A stretch of DNA of 6,295 bases from Candidatus Falkowbacteria bacterium CG10_big_fil_rev_8_21_14_0_10_43_10 (lineage in GTDB: Bacteria; Patescibacteriota; Patescibacteriia; Patescibacteriales; XYC2-FULL-47-12): the NCBI GenBank assembly GCA_002773655.1, contig PFAR01000003.1:7441-13735 (forward strand). Direction: 5' to 3'. A program made the translations under genes and the position numbers. The notes under the pieces were generated by a model. The model was not told the origin of the DNA. It did not search any database and saw nothing but the letters and a program-made list of their open reading frames with translations. Shown piece by piece: positions 4,601-6,295 of this stretch (positions are counted from its first letter, which is position 1; each line of letters starts with the position of its first letter).

Positions 4601-6295
4601 TCACATTCTAACCACTTTACCCTCTTCCAACTTTTTAGCCTGATTGGAATTATAATAAATTTTTCGGTCTGGTTGTTCGTGCTTTTTGTTATTATCATAT
4701 CTGGCGTTAGCCGTCAACTCAGGTTGTTGCTCCCGGAGTTTATCTTCTATCTTACGCCCGTGCCAATCTACCGCGCCCTGCTTTAAAGCCTCCGCCAAGC
4801 TAACGCCAGTCGTCTCCTCGGCAACAATATTTTGCTGTTCGTCTTTAGCCGCTGGCAAAACTTCCGGCCGCATCCGCTCCCCGGTCGGCATTGGATGATG
4901 AGGCGCGCGACGCTCGTAATCTCTAGGTGCGTTGGGCTGGCTGCTGAATCTTGATTCTCGACCGCCACCGGCAGAGCGCCGCTCTTCATTGGCGCGGCGC
5001 GGCGGGAATTGCTTATTGGCAGTTTCCGGCTCTTCCTGCATCCCGTGCCAGCGCATAATTTTATCCTCTACCGCTTCCCGGTTGGAAGCGTAGCGCTCCC
5101 GCGAAACTTTAATCACTTTATCTTCGTTGTTGGTCTCTTCTTCTTTTGATTTTGGCGGCAACCCAGTCGCCGAAAACGGCTGGGAGGCAATGCCGTCAAT
5201 CATTAACTTAATGTAAAAATTATATTTAGGCAGATTAACCAAATCCGGCTCTAAATAATAGGGATCAAATTCCTTTACCAGCTCTTCCGCATCCGCCGCC
5301 CCGACGCGAAAAACAATCAGCGTGCCTACGTTGCCTTGCACCGCCGGCCAAACTTTCTCGCCTAACTGCTCTATGTATTGGTGCGCCATCACTAAATTCA
5401 AGCGATATTTGCGCGCTTCGGACAAAATGTTGCAGAAGCTGTCGGTGGCGAAATTTTGGAATTCGTCAACGTAAAGGTAAAAGTCGCGCCGCTCTTCTTC
5501 CGGAGTGTCTACCCGGCTCATGGCCGCGAGCTGCATTTTAGTAATCATCATCGCGCCTAAAAGCGCCGAGTTATCTTCGCCGATGTGCCCTTTGGATAAA
5601 TTCAGGAGCAAAATTTTTCCTTGGTCCATAATTTCGCGCAAATCAATGCTGGACTTAACTTGGCCGACGATGTTTCTAATGAGGGAGCTGGAAAGAAACT
5701 GGCCGACTTTATTTTGGATTGGCGAAACCGCTTCGGAAGCGAATTTATCCGCGTAGCCGGCGAATTCGTTAATCCAAAACGCCTTCACCACCGGATCCTG
5801 AACTTTTTCAATCACTTTTCTGCGGTACACTTTGTCGGACAGCATGCGCGTTACGCCCATCAGCGTTGAACCGGGATAATCTAAAATGGCTAAAATGGCG
5901 TTGCGTAAAATATATTCCAAACGCGGCCCCCAAGAATCGGCCCACAGTTTCTGGAAAATGCCGATTAACCCCGAAGCAACGAGGTGCCGGTAGCGGGGGT
6001 CAACCTGCTCCACCACGTTAAAAGCAATCGGATATTCAATGTCCGCCGGGTTAAAATAAATGACGTCATTAATGCGGTTAGCGGGGATATAGCGCACCAC
6101 TTTTTCCACTAAATCGCCGTGCGGGTCAACCACCGCTACCCCCCGGCCCGCCCAAATATCGTTAATAATCATGTTCTCCTGCAGCACTGATTTCCCCATG
6201 CCGGTTTTACCGATGGCGTACATATGCCGCCGGCGATCGTCGGTTTTGATGCCAAAACGCCGCCGCTGGTTGCGGAAATTTGTTTCGGCAAAAAT
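4601..6295 (-). CDS. VirD4/TraG-like type IV secretion coupling ATPase, 5' end cut by window edge
   Basis: This is a HerA/VirD4-superfamily ATPase, the kind that pumps DNA or protein substrates into a type IV secretion or conjugation channel. It reads 565 codons from the right edge and its true start lies outside. The first in-window Met, at 6223, is not the start: the 24 codons before it continue the conserved block FGIKTDDRRRH into the P-loop. Numbered from that Met, Walker A is GKTGMGKS (5-12), DPHGDL is 33-38, Walker B is FYLYVDE (248-254), and HQYIEQL (281-287) and RVGAADAEEL (306-315) are sensor and arginine-finger candidates. After about residue 360 the chain is polar, Arg/Pro/Gln-rich and probably disordered, with two WHG motifs (392-394, 487-489). 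Any N-terminal membrane anchor would be outside the window. It heads a probable operon with the GT2 and GT-C genes. Family is firm; its substrate is not known. Confidence 0.9.
   Translation of the reverse strand: MFAETNFRNQRRRFGIKTDDRRRHMYAIGKTGMGKSVLQENMIINDIWAGRGVAVVDPHGDLVEKVVRYIPANRINDVIYFNPADIEYPIAFNVVEQVDPRYRHLVASGLIGIFQKLWADSWGPRLEYILRNAILAILDYPGSTLMGVTRMLSDKVYRRKVIEKVQDPVVKAFWINEFAGYADKFASEAVSPIQNKVGQFLSSSLIRNIVGQVKSSIDLREIMDQGKILLLNLSKGHIGEDNSALLGAMMITKMQLAAMSRVDTPEEERRDFYLYVDEFQNFATDSFCNILSEARKYRLNLVMAHQYIEQLGEKVWPAVQGNVGTLIVFRVGAADAEELVKEFDPYYLEPDLVNLPKYNFYIKLMIDGIASQPFSATGLPPKSKEEETNNEDKVIKVSRERYASNREAVEDKIMRWHGMQEEPETANKQFPPRRANEERRSAGGGRESRFSSQPNAPRDYERRAPHHPMPTGERMRPEVLPAAKDEQQNIVAEETTGVSLAEALKQGAVDWHGRKIEDKLREQQPELTANARYDNNKKHEQPDRKIYYNSNQAKKLEEGKVVRM

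Noticed and set aside
5505..5869. Plus-strand open frames opposite the ATPase Walker B region
   Set aside because: They are shadows of the conserved ATPase frame, with no start signal and no recognisable protein features.

Overview
The window looks like chromosomal DNA from a Candidatus Patescibacteria (CPR) lineage, most likely a Parcubacteria-type genome. This is a judgement from protein style, not a search. The clues are a VirD4/TraG-like ATPase whose P-loop is preceded by the block FGIKTDDRRRHMY, several low-homology membrane glycosyltransferases packed with short spacers, weak or displaced Shine-Dalgarno (SD) sites, and a C-x2-C small protein. Two genes end in TGA (4601-4603 and 3047-3049, minus strand) and the other two complete genes end in TAA. 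UGA is therefore a stop here, which argues against Gracilibacteria/Absconditabacteria, where UGA is read as glycine.

Layout from right to left on the minus strand: a 5'-truncated type IV secretion/conjugation-like coupling ATPase (6295-4601), then after 21 bases a multi-membrane family-2 glycosyltransferase with the processive-synthase signature (4579-3047), then after 55 bases of repeat-bearing spacer a polytopic GT-C (GT39/ArnT-like) glycosyltransferase (2991-1318). The three are probably co-transcribed. They meet a convergent 92-residue double zinc-ribbon gene (986-1264, plus strand) at a strong intrinsic terminator (1290-1326). That small gene has its own near-consensus sigma70 promoter. 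It is divergent from a GT4 glycosyltransferase (917-1, minus strand) that runs off the left edge of the window.

Functionally this is mainly a cell-envelope glycan locus. A cytosolic GT4 enzyme probably extends a lipid-linked or surface glycan. The GT2 membrane enzyme makes or exports a polysaccharide or a lipid-linked sugar. The GT-C enzyme transfers sugar from a polyprenyl-phosphate donor on the outer face of the membrane. The coupling ATPase in front of them suggests, but does not prove, a link between the surface glycan and a DNA or protein translocation machine.

The least ordinary signals are small. A G/C-rich palindromic repeat sits in frame inside the GT4 coding sequence. An AT-rich repeat lies exactly between a good SD and the GT-C start codon. 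Two face-to-face promoters appear to share one -10 region. The zinc-ribbon protein arose by internal duplication. No gene-free stretch exceeds 68 bases. No tRNA, rRNA, CRISPR array, transposase or attachment site was seen.
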